Part shown: in pieces, positions 1 through 6,426 of the stretch
How the letters are laid out: each line of letters starts with the position of its first letter
How positions within the stretch are numbered: the first letter of the stretch is position 1
DNA from: Sulfurimonas sp.
Lineage (GTDB): Bacteria; Campylobacterota; Campylobacteria; Campylobacterales; Sulfurimonadaceae
Assembly (NCBI GenBank): GCA_027063215.1
Contig: JAMOSE010000144.1
Span: 1-19,020, forward strand
DNA length: 19,020 nucleotides
Direction of reading: 5' to 3'
The notes under the pieces: generated by a model
Database searches by the model: none
What the model saw: only the letters and a program-made list of their open reading frames with translations
Told to the model about the DNA's origin: nothing
Program-made: the position numbers and the translations under genes

Positions 1-133
1 TATGATTCGGGTTGAAGTTAGATGTGCAACATGTGATGCACACTTAGGACATATTTTTCCTGATGGACCAAATCCTACAGGACTTCGTTACTGTATAAAT
101 TCAGTATGTTTAAATTTTAAAGAAGAGGAATAA
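1..133 (+). CDS. msrB: Peptide-methionine (R)-S-oxide reductase MsrB, C-terminal end (partial)
   Basis: Only the last 43 codons are inside the window; the gene begins upstream. MsrB reduces the R form of methionine sulfoxide in oxidised proteins. The visible part holds the second zinc-binding CxxC pair (RCATC), then GHIFPDG, then GLRYCINS, where the cysteine of RYC is the family's catalytic residue. The chain ends soon after, as in the family. Five residues after the catalytic cysteine there is another cysteine (INSVC), at a position more often held by alanine or serine. Only 3 bases separate its stop from the next ATG, and its last codons supply that gene's ribosome binding site, so the two are probably co-transcribed. 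Confidence 0.9.
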   Translation, partial: MIRVEVRCATCDAHLGHIFPDGPNPTGLRYCINSVCLNFKEEE

Positions 134-136
134 AAA

Positions 137-679
137 ATGAAAAAAATACTTTTAGCACTACTTTTAGTTTTTAGTTTTAACCTAATAGCAAAAGAGAATC
201 CACATGTTGTTTTAGAGACAAATCAAGGGAAAATAGAACTTGAACTTTTCCCTGATGTAGCACCGCTTGCAGTTGAAAATTTTCTAACACATATCAAAGA
301 AGGCTATTATAATGGTATTGCTTTCCATCGTATCATTCATAACTTTATGATTCAAGGTGGTGATCCAACAGAAACCGGAAATGGTGGAGAAAGTATCTGG
401 CATAAAGAGTTTAAAGATGAATTTAAACCAAATCTTATTTTTGACAAGGCCGGTATCCTTGCCATGGCAAATCGTGGACCAAATACAAACGGCAGCCAGT
501 TTTTTATTACAACGGCACCTGCACCATGGCTCAATGGAGGCTATACAATTTTTGGAAAAGTTGCCAATAAAGCTTCAATGCAAACAGTAATGAAACTCAA
601 TGATGTAGCAACAACAGGACGATCAGGTGGAGATAGACCTCTGGAACGTCAAGAGATCATAAAAGCATACATCAAGTAA
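137..679 (+). CDS. ppiA: Exported cyclophilin-type peptidyl-prolyl cis-trans isomerase
   Basis: A 180-residue cyclophilin that speeds cis-trans isomerisation of proline bonds during folding. Residues 1-18 form a signal peptide (MKK, hydrophobic core, then LIA before KENP), so it probably acts in the periplasm. The catalytic landmarks are present: Arg65 in FHRII, Phe70 and Gln73 in FMIQGGD, NGSQFFIT at 118-125, and Trp131. The histidine that human cyclophilin A carries near this tryptophan is replaced by tyrosine, as is common in bacteria. The start follows a GAGGAA site at 125-130 with 6-base spacing. Pairing with msrB suggests a unit for repair and folding of exported proteins. The symbol rests on the signal peptide and fold; the exact orthologue is not certain. 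Confidence 0.93.
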   Translation: MKKILLALLLVFSFNLIAKENPHVVLETNQGKIELELFPDVAPLAVENFLTHIKEGYYNGIAFHRIIHNFMIQGGDPTETGNGGESIWHKEFKDEFKPNLIFDKAGILAMANRGPNTNGSQFFITTAPAPWLNGGYTIFGKVANKASMQTVMKLNDVATTGRSGGDRPLERQEIIKAYIK

Positions 680-687
680 AAAGAGCC

Positions 688-711
688 TATAATTTTGTTA
701 TAAATTATAAT
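688..711 (+). promoter_or_regulatory. Probable promoter of the phosphate transporter gene
   Basis: The 45-base gap before the transporter is almost all A and T. It holds TATAAT at 688-693, TATAAA at 699-704 and a second TATAAT at 706-711. The first would start RNA near 700, leaving room for the GGAG site at 716-719. The third would start inside that site and is less likely to serve this gene. No -35 box is evident, as is usual for sigma-70 promoters in this phylum. Inferred from sequence only. Confidence 0.45.
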
Positions 712-724
712 ATGCGGAGCAAGC

Positions 725-2368
725 ATGGAAATAGAAACAATAAGTAAACTTGAAAAAGAGGCTCTTAAAAAGAGTGGAACTGATTTAGCACGTTTGGGAC
801 TTGCTCTCTTTTTTATGATCGGTGTGCTTACATACACTTTTTTAAGCAATGGAGGAATATCAAATAATATGTTTCTAGCCATTGCTGCACTCATTGGTGC
901 TTATATGGCAATGAATATTGGAGCTAATGATGTAGCTAACAATGTAGGTCCAGCAGTTGGAAGTCGTGCAATGACACTGACTATGGCAATTGTAATTGCA
1001 GCTGTTTTTGAAGCGGCAGGTGCCCTTATTGCCGGTGGAGAAGTTGTAAAAACCATCAAAAAAGGTATTATTGACATCTCAGCTTTTGGAGGAAACCCAG
1101 ATCCCTTTATCTGGGCTATGATGGCTGCACTTCTGGCTGCTGCACTATGGCTAAACTTTGCTACGGCTATGAAAGCACCGGTATCTACAACACACTCTAT
1201 TGTCGGTGGTGTCATGGGTGCAGGTATTGCCGCGGCCGGTTTTAGCATCGTTTCATGGGGAACAATGGCAAAGATTGCTGCTTCATGGGTTATTTCCCCT
1301 CTTCTAGGCGGAATTATTGCAGCTGCCTTTTTATTTTCCATAAAAAAATCTATTCTTTTTAAAGAAGATAAAATAAAAGCTGCAAAACAGTATGTACCTA
1401 TTTTTGTGGCACTTATGTCATGGGCATTTGTTACCTATCTTGTATTAAAAGGTCTTAAAAAGATTTGGCCACATGTTGTTGAAATTTTAAATTTTCTTCC
1501 TCTTGTCTCTATTGAGATGACAAAAAAACCATCTTTTTTAACTGCTCTCATCATTGGTGCTTTTGTTGCCATTGCTGTTTTTATAATTTTAAAGAAAAAA
1601 CTCTCAGCACAAACAAATATGAAAAACTCAAAAGATGCTGTCAATACCCTCTTTACTATTCCGCTCATCTTTGCAGCAGCACTCCTTAGTTTTGCACATG
1701 GTGCAAATGATGTTGCAAATGCAATTGGTCCTCTTGCTGCAATCAATGATGCTGTTATCCATGGAGGAATTTCCAGTAAAGCGAGTATTCCTTTATGGGT
1801 AATGGGTGTTGGTGCTTTTGGTATAGCCATTGGTCTTGCACTCTATGGTCCAAAACTTATTAAAACGGTAGGATCAGAAATTACAGAACTTGATCAGGTG
1901 CGAGCATTCTCTATTGCAATGGCAGCATCTATCACTGTAATTATAGCTTCACAGCTTGGACTTCCGGTAAGTTCAACCCATATTGCAATCGGTGGTGTTT
2001 TTGGAGTTGGTTTTTTACGTGAATATCTCCATCTGACAGACACTACAAATACAATACAAGAGGATCAAGAACTCATTGAGGATGAGAAAGATACCCTGAA
2101 TAAACTCAAAAGTGAACTCAAAGAGTTAACAAATAAAAAAAATAAAGAACTTACTGAATATAAAAGAATTGTTGAGTTATACAAGCTTATAGAAAAAGAA
2201 GAGAAGCTTATTAAGTCTGCTAAAAAGCATATAAAAAGAGTCAAAAAAGTTCAATATGTCAAACGTGATGCTATCAAAAAAATCATAGCAGCATGGGTAA
2301 TTACTGTTCCTGCAGCAGCTGTTCTTTCAGCAGTTTTATTTTTTACAATACGCGGAATAATGCTTTAG
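725..2368 (+). CDS. pit: PiT-family inorganic phosphate transporter
   Basis: A 547-residue membrane protein of the PiT family, which imports phosphate (as metal-phosphate with protons, or with sodium) by the membrane gradient. Both family signatures are present, one in each half: GANDVANNVGP near residue 65 and HGANDVANAIGP near 325. Each half also has a VSTTHS or VSSTHI motif. About ten hydrophobic segments are visible. Residues about 438-517 form a highly charged Lys/Glu-rich stretch with heptad-like leucines, predicted to be a cytosolic coiled coil, before a last membrane helix. E. coli PitA (499 residues, from memory) lacks this insert. GGAG lies 5 bases before the ATG. Its stop overlaps the stop of convergent folP by 3 bases. 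Ion coupling cannot be told from sequence. Confidence 0.93.
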   Translation: MEIETISKLEKEALKKSGTDLARLGLALFFMIGVLTYTFLSNGGISNNMFLAIAALIGAYMAMNIGANDVANNVGPAVGSRAMTLTMAIVIAAVFEAAGALIAGGEVVKTIKKGIIDISAFGGNPDPFIWAMMAALLAAALWLNFATAMKAPVSTTHSIVGGVMGAGIAAAGFSIVSWGTMAKIAASWVISPLLGGIIAAAFLFSIKKSILFKEDKIKAAKQYVPIFVALMSWAFVTYLVLKGLKKIWPHVVEILNFLPLVSIEMTKKPSFLTALIIGAFVAIAVFIILKKKLSAQTNMKNSKDAVNTLFTIPLIFAAALLSFAHGANDVANAIGPLAAINDAVIHGGISSKASIPLWVMGVGAFGIAIGLALYGPKLIKTVGSEITELDQVRAFSIAMAASITVIIASQLGLPVSSTHIAIGGVFGVGFLREYLHLTDTTNTIQEDQELIEDEKDTLNKLKSELKELTNKKNKELTEYKRIVELYKLIEKEEKLIKSAKKHIKRVKKVQYVKRDAIKKIIAAWVITVPAAAVLSAVLFFTIRGIML

Positions 2369-3507
2369 ACTTTTGCAAGTGCATTTTGTACTTGCAAAGC
2401 CTGTGCATGTTCATAAACATCATGTACACGAACAATAGCAGCACCGTTACGAGCTGCTTCAAGGTGTAATGCAAGTGTACCTGCAAGTCTGTCTTCTGTT
2501 TTGGCTGGAAATATTGCATCAATCATAGATTTTCTAGAAGCACCTACCAAAATCTTTTTTTCTAAGCGTAAAAAATTTTCCAAATGTTTTAAAAGTAAAA
2601 GATTATGTTCTAATGTTTTACCAAATCCTATGCCTACATCCAAAACAATATCTTGTATACCAAACGTTTCTGCTTTTGAAATTCTCTCTTGAAAAAAAGT
2701 ATAAATATCATTTATTACATCATTATATGTAGGATTTTTTTGCATATTTTGTGGCGATCCCTGCATATGCATAATAATAACTTGCGCATTGTTACTGCCT
2801 GCAATTTTACAAACTTCATCATTAGCCAAACCGGTAATATCATTTACAATTGTAAAACCGGCATCCATAGCTTTAGCAATAACTTTAGGCGCATAACTAT
2901 CAATACTAAAGCTTATTTTCTCATACAGTCTTTGCTCTTTGATAAACTCTAAAAGAGGTTTTATACGTGCAAGCTCTTCACTCGCTGAAACCAGAGGTGC
3001 ATTTGGACGAGAAGATACAGCACCTATATCTATACTATCAGCACCCTCCTCTATCATTTTCTCAATTCTTGCAACTGCATCACTGTTTATAAATCTACTC
3101 CCACTGAAAAAACTGTCATCATTTGCATTAATTACACCCATTATTTCTGTTTTACAAGGTTTTTTTACACGCACTAAATGATCGAGTTCAAGCGCAAGTT
3201 CTTTCAGACCAAAAGGCTGTACCAACTCTTTTTTAGCTAAAATTTTCAATGCTTTTGTTGATGCGATAAGAAGGGTATTTACTCTTGGTTCTTTTGCAAT
3301 AACAGTTCCTCTTGGAACAGCCAAATCTGCACCTACTGAAAGCGCATCCTGTTTTAAAATATTTGCAGCACCAACATGAAGATCCCTAATTGCAATCAAA
3401 TGTATTTTTGCTTTAGCACACAAAATGGAAATACCACCGGCATCAACGCCCATCTCTTTTAAATATCTTTTCATATCTAAAGCATTTGAAAGTTTTTCTA
3501 TATTCAT
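2365..3507 (-). CDS. folP: Dihydropteroate synthase with N-terminal extension
   Basis: Joins 6-hydroxymethyl-dihydropterin pyrophosphate to p-aminobenzoate to give dihydropteroate in folate synthesis. The catalytic barrel covers residues about 120-380: IMGVINANDDSF (122-133), DIGAVSSRP (160-168), SIDSY, IVNDITG, IIMHMQGSPQNMQ, VGIGFGKTLEHN, VGASRKSMI and a final RVHDV. Two signatures depart from the usual form: the N-V-T-P-D-S stretch reads N-A-N-D-D-S, and G-G-E-S-T-R-P reads G-A-V-S-S-R-P. The first ~118 residues are an extension absent from E. coli FolP, with no motif I can name. The ATG overlaps the holB stop (ATGA) and follows AGGAG with about 7-base spacing. Last gene of the rppH operon. 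Confidence 0.92.
   Translation of the reverse strand: MNIEKLSNALDMKRYLKEMGVDAGGISILCAKAKIHLIAIRDLHVGAANILKQDALSVGADLAVPRGTVIAKEPRVNTLLIASTKALKILAKKELVQPFGLKELALELDHLVRVKKPCKTEIMGVINANDDSFFSGSRFINSDAVARIEKMIEEGADSIDIGAVSSRPNAPLVSASEELARIKPLLEFIKEQRLYEKISFSIDSYAPKVIAKAMDAGFTIVNDITGLANDEVCKIAGSNNAQVIIMHMQGSPQNMQKNPTYNDVINDIYTFFQERISKAETFGIQDIVLDVGIGFGKTLEHNLLLLKHLENFLRLEKKILVGASRKSMIDAIFPAKTEDRLAGTLALHLEAARNGAAIVRVHDVYEHAQALQVQNALAKV
2372..2398. terminator. Hairpin at the convergent pit and folP ends, possible bidirectional terminator
   Basis: Perfect 9-base arms TTTGCAAGT (2372-2380) and ACTTGCAAA (2390-2398). Pairing continues inward by three more pairs, one of them G-T, to a 3-base loop. It lies just after the pit stop and inside the last codons of folP. 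Neither strand has a clear run of U after the stem, so it may block 3' exonucleases or be a weak or Rho-assisted stop site, not a standard intrinsic terminator. Confidence 0.4.
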
Positions 3508-4124
3508 GAACGCTCTCCTGCAAAACTCATAAGTAGCATCGCAAATACACTCTGAACCCGGGCATTCAAATCGAGTAATCTATAAGCAAGATCAAAATTG
3601 TCTAATTGACGCTGTGAAAGAATGAGTTTATCAATAACAGTAGCTCTAAAGAAGAGTGCTTCTACATATAATTTCGCCTCATTTTTAGAGACACGAGAAT
3701 GCTTTTTTAAAAAATCAAAAACTTCTTTATAATCAAGCCTGCTCAAGTTAATATTGAGATCTTCTACAATATGACTATGCTTTTGCTTGTAAATGGGTAA
3801 ACGGGAACGTACCGTTGGTAAAAGATTGGATTTTGTTGGAGAAATAATAATAAATTCAATATTTTTTGGAGGCTCTTCTAAAAGTTTAAGGAGTGAATTT
3901 TGAGCAACGCTTGTCAATTCAACTGCAGCAATAATGATATACTTAGTAGCAGATTCACTGATATAAGCCTCTTGTGCAACAAGCTTTGCATGTTCAATTT
4001 TAAAATTTTCTTCAAAAAAAACTACTACCCGAAATGATGCAAGTTGATTGACCAATCTTTCTATCTCTTCTTCTATAACATTACTGATGACAATATGACC
4101 CCTCATCGGGTTATGCACCTGCAT
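3504..4124 (-). CDS. holB: DNA polymerase III delta-prime subunit (short form)
   Basis: A clamp-loader subunit of the replicative polymerase. Recognisable parts are a Sensor-1-like region (AAVELTSVAQNSLLKLLEEPP, about 66-86), then FIIISPTKSN, then LLPTVRSRLP, matching the conserved LLPTIRSRC of delta-prime. At 206 residues it is much shorter than E. coli HolB (334, from memory). The N-terminal part that holds the zinc module and degenerate P-loop is largely missing. I recall a similarly short HolB in H. pylori at the same locus, so this is probably a lineage form and not a truncation. The ATG at 4124 has GGAG about 7 bases upstream and overlaps hobA by 14 bases; Met7 (4106) is an alternative with a poorer site. 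Confidence 0.85.
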   Translation of the reverse strand: MQVHNPMRGHIVISNVIEEEIERLVNQLASFRVVVFFEENFKIEHAKLVAQEAYISESATKYIIIAAVELTSVAQNSLLKLLEEPPKNIEFIIISPTKSNLLPTVRSRLPIYKQKHSHIVEDLNINLSRLDYKEVFDFLKKHSRVSKNEAKLYVEALFFRATVIDKLILSQRQLDNFDLAYRLLDLNARVQSVFAMLLMSFAGERS

Positions 4125-4662
4125 CTATCTCTCCAAACATAGCTGCATTCAGCGATGCATCAAAAAGCCTATAGAGTTGTAAAAGTTTAATATCAAGAAT
4201 AGGATCATAGGATTTCAGTCTAAAAGCATTATTGAAATCTTCATCAAAAATCCAAAAATAGCTATCATCTTTTCGTTTTGCAATATCACTTCTTCTGTCA
4301 TCACCCTTACCGATATACCAAAAGAAATAATCATCTTTATAAGAGAGCGAGATCATATCATCAACCATATCGATCATCTCTCCACCACTAAGAGCATTAT
4401 AGTAAGGGTATATACTATCAATTCCAAGGATAGGGATCAACGGTCTCTCAAGAGAAAGAGAGTTCATGGAACTGATAATATAGTGTTCAAACCACTTTCT
4501 CTTTTCATCTGTAATTAAAATAACTGTTTTACCATTGAGGATCTGTTTGAGTGCATAAGCCGTAGTTTTAGACCATTCAAAGCGATGTTCTTCCAGCCAT
4601 GAAAGGCTTCCGCCTTCTGCACGGATAGCATCTAAACTCCACTGGGCAAAATCAGATGACAT
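4111..4662 (-). CDS. hobA: HobA, DnaA-binding initiator of replication
   Basis: HobA is specific to Campylobacterota. It forms a tetramer that binds domain I of DnaA and helps assemble DnaA at the origin, the role DiaA plays in E. coli. The protein recalls H. pylori HP1230 along its length: an N-terminal FAQWSLDAIRAEG stretch, YALKQILNGKTVILITD, RKWFEHYIISSMN, ERPLIPILG, the FFWYIGK block and the ILDIKLLQLYRLFDASL end. The order lysC-hobA-holB-folP is also as in H. pylori. I chose the ATG at 4662 (183 residues) over the TTG one codon earlier. No good ribosome binding site precedes it, and it begins 5 bases after the lysC stop, so translation is probably coupled to lysC. Confidence 0.92.
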   Translation of the reverse strand: MSSDFAQWSLDAIRAEGGSLSWLEEHRFEWSKTTAYALKQILNGKTVILITDEKRKWFEHYIISSMNSLSLERPLIPILGIDSIYPYYNALSGGEMIDMVDDMISLSYKDDYFFWYIGKGDDRRSDIAKRKDDSYFWIFDEDFNNAFRLKSYDPILDIKLLQLYRLFDASLNAAMFGEIDAGA

Positions 4663-4667
4663 CAAAA

Positions 4668-5879
4668 TTACTTATCTAACTCGTATGCATTATGCAGACT
4701 TCGTACTGCCAACTCTGCATATTTTTCATCAATTACCATAGAGACTTTAATCTCTGATGTAGAGATCATATTGATATTAATATTCTCTTTTGCCATTGTA
4801 GAGAATGCTTTTGCTGCAACACCGGCATGTGATTTCATACCCACACCAACAACAGAGACTTTACAGATATCTTCATTGTATGAATCCGACTGAATCTCAT
4901 CACTTTGTACAAATGAATCAACAACTTTTTTTGCATCATGCAGATCGCCAACAGGAACAGTAAAATCGATATTTGTTGTGTCATCTACTGCTTTATTTTG
5001 AATAATCATATCAACATTGACCTCAGCATCAGCCAAAGCATTAAAGATATCACTAGCAATGCCAGGTCTGTCTTTTACACCTGCTAATGAGATACGTGCC
5101 TGATTTCTATCAAGTGCGATTCCGCTTACTAATGGTTTTTCCATGATATTTTCTTCCTTTGTAATTAATGTTCCCTCTTCATCCGAGAAACTACTTCTTG
5201 TTACTAAATTTACATTGAGTTTTTTTGCAAGTTCCACAGAACGGTTTTGCAGAACTTTTGCACCAAGACTTGCAAGTTCAAGCATCTCATCATACGAGAT
5301 CTTCTCTAGCTTCTTTGCTTTTGGCTCTATTCTTGGATCTGTTGTAAAGATACCGGTTACATCCGTATATATCTCACACAGATCTGCTTTAAGTGCACCC
5401 GCTATTGCCACAGCAGAGAGATCACTTCCACCACGTCCAAGTGTCGTAACATCACCCTCTTCATTAACACCCTGAAATCCTGCAACTACAATAATTTTAC
5501 CCTCTTTGAGTGCATTTTGCATTTTCGTTGGGTTAATCTCTTCAATACGTGCTTTTGTATGGTGCTTGTCCGTCACAATCCCAGCCTTACGACCTGTCAT
5601 TGCTTCTGCTTGAAAGCCCATCTCCTGTAAAGCGATAGAGAGCAGTGAAGCAGTAACTCTTTCACCGGAGCTCAAAAGCATATCCATCTCAGCACGTGCA
5701 GGATTTTTTGAAAAATGTTCTGCATAGCCTACAAGTTTGTTTGTCTCACCACTCATAGCAGAGACAACAACGACCACATCATGACCAGCATCTTTCGTCT
5801 TTGCTACACGTTTTGCAACATTTTCAATACGATCCAGATCACCAACACTTGTACCACCAAATTTTTGAACAATTAACAT
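4668..5879 (-). CDS. lysC: Aspartate kinase (lysine/threonine/methionine and diaminopimelate pathway)
   Basis: Phosphorylates aspartate, the first step toward lysine, threonine, methionine and the diaminopimelate of peptidoglycan. The 403 residues carry an amino-acid kinase domain (KFGGTSVGD at 6-14, VVVVSAMSGETN, GFQGV, TLGRGGSDLSA, DVTGIFTTDPR) and two C-terminal ACT domains: SLAGVKDRPGIASDIF from about 260, and VSVVGVGMKSHAGVAAKAF with MISTSEIKVSMV from about 343. ACT domains bind the feedback amino acids. The layout matches the class whose gene also yields a separate beta subunit from an internal start (B. subtilis, C. glutamicum); a strong candidate start is Met246 at 5144, listed apart. 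One base separates its ATG from the rppH stop. Confidence 0.96.
   Translation of the reverse strand: MLIVQKFGGTSVGDLDRIENVAKRVAKTKDAGHDVVVVVSAMSGETNKLVGYAEHFSKNPARAEMDMLLSSGERVTASLLSIALQEMGFQAEAMTGRKAGIVTDKHHTKARIEEINPTKMQNALKEGKIIVVAGFQGVNEEGDVTTLGRGGSDLSAVAIAGALKADLCEIYTDVTGIFTTDPRIEPKAKKLEKISYDEMLELASLGAKVLQNRSVELAKKLNVNLVTRSSFSDEEGTLITKEENIMEKPLVSGIALDRNQARISLAGVKDRPGIASDIFNALADAEVNVDMIIQNKAVDDTTNIDFTVPVGDLHDAKKVVDSFVQSDEIQSDSYNEDICKVSVVGVGMKSHAGVAAKAFSTMAKENININMISTSEIKVSMVIDEKYAELAVRSLHNAYELDK
5142..5160 (-). promoter_or_regulatory. lysC: Internal ribosome binding site and start for a LysC beta subunit
   Basis: Reading the minus strand, AAAGGAAG (5160-5153) is followed by 8 bases and an in-frame ATG (5144-5142) that is codon 246 of lysC. 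Translation from here would give a 158-residue protein, MEKPLVSGIALDRNQARI and onward, made only of the two ACT domains. The position and first residues resemble the known internal beta-subunit start of Gram-positive aspartokinases, whose products assemble as alpha2-beta2. The Shine-Dalgarno match is at least as good as that of lysC itself. That the site is used here is inference. Confidence 0.6.
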
Positions 5880-5880
5880 C

Positions 5881-6351
5881 TTATAAAAGTCCCTCTTTTT
5901 TAAAATAATTTATTACTGTTTCATATACAGGCTTTTTAAAGTGTGCTGTATATGTCAATACTTTATTTATATCTACAAACTTATAATGAATAAACTCAGG
6001 ATGTTCTGTTGCTAAATTAATCTTTGCATCTTCTTTAAGTTTCATAAGAAAATAACGCTGTGTCTGCCCTTTATAGGGCTTCATCTTTTTAGCAATCTTC
6101 TCTGGAAAATCATAAGAGATCCACTCAGGAAACTCTGCTACTATTTCAGCAGCATCTGTTCCGATCTCCTCTTCCATCTCACGAAAGAGCGCTTCTTGTA
6201 CCTCTTCACCCTCATCAATACCACCCTGAGGAAACTGCCAGATGTCAGTCAAGTCATTACGCTGTGCAATAAATACCTCTTTTTTCTTTGGGTACTCCGG
6301 CGATACTATAATCATAGCTACATTAGGACGATATTTATCATTTTTACTCAT
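5881..6351 (-). CDS. rppH: RNA pyrophosphohydrolase RppH (Nudix)
   Basis: Removes pyrophosphate from the 5' end of triphosphorylated mRNA, which opens it to decay. The 156-residue protein has the complete Nudix box at about 43-65 (GGIDEGEE, then REMEEEIG), giving the glutamates that hold magnesium. Before it are IWQFPQGG, a hallmark of RppH/IalA proteins, and the N-terminal YRPNVAMII. The later WISYDFPEK and KGQTQRYFLM blocks also fit RppH. It is first in the minus-strand operon and lies next to lysC, as HP1228 does in H. pylori. AGGTG about 6 bases before the ATG at 6351 is a fair ribosome binding site. Older annotations call this gene nudH or invA. Confidence 0.93.
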   Translation of the reverse strand: MSKNDKYRPNVAMIIVSPEYPKKKEVFIAQRNDLTDIWQFPQGGIDEGEEVQEALFREMEEEIGTDAAEIVAEFPEWISYDFPEKIAKKMKPYKGQTQRYFLMKLKEDAKINLATEHPEFIHYKFVDINKVLTYTAHFKKPVYETVINYFKKEGLL

Positions 6352-6377
6352 ACCAACACCTATTTTAAATTAAAGCG

Positions 6378-6383
6378 ATTATA
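6378..6383 (-). promoter_or_regulatory. -10 box of the rppH-lysC-hobA-holB-folP operon
   Basis: On the minus strand TTTTTTGTATAATCGC contains a perfect TATAAT (6383-6378) after a T-run. RNA would start near 6371, leaving a leader of about 20 bases with AGGTG before the rppH ATG. It is the only perfect -10 box close upstream of the operon. Confidence 0.55.
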
Positions 6384-6415
6384 CAAAAAATGCAATTAAT
6401 ATAAGTTTAGAGTGC

Positions 6416-6421
6416 TATAAT
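6416..6421 (+). promoter_or_regulatory. -10 box of hemW, placed for a leaderless transcript
   Basis: GCTATAAT ends at 6421 and the hemW ATG begins at 6427. The usual 6-8 base distance from -10 box to +1 puts the first RNA base on or within a base of the start codon. There is no Shine-Dalgarno sequence before the ATG. Together with the rppH promoter it makes the 75-base gap 6352-6426 a divergent promoter region. Confidence 0.5.
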
Positions 6422-6426
6422 TTCTC

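Noticed and set aside
901..1830. Long minus-strand open frames opposite the phosphate transporter (901-1341 and 1435-1830)
   Set aside because: They are antisense shadows of a well-supported transporter, have Ala/Pro/Ile-rich low-information sequence, and lack ribosome binding sites.
4663..4665. TTG at 4665 as the start of hobA
   Set aside because: An ATG follows directly at 4662, and neither has a better ribosome binding site, so the ATG is preferred.
2365..6351. Replication origin near hobA
   Set aside because: HobA acts at the origin, but I saw no cluster of DnaA boxes or AT-rich unwinding region here, and the operon leaves no intergenic room.
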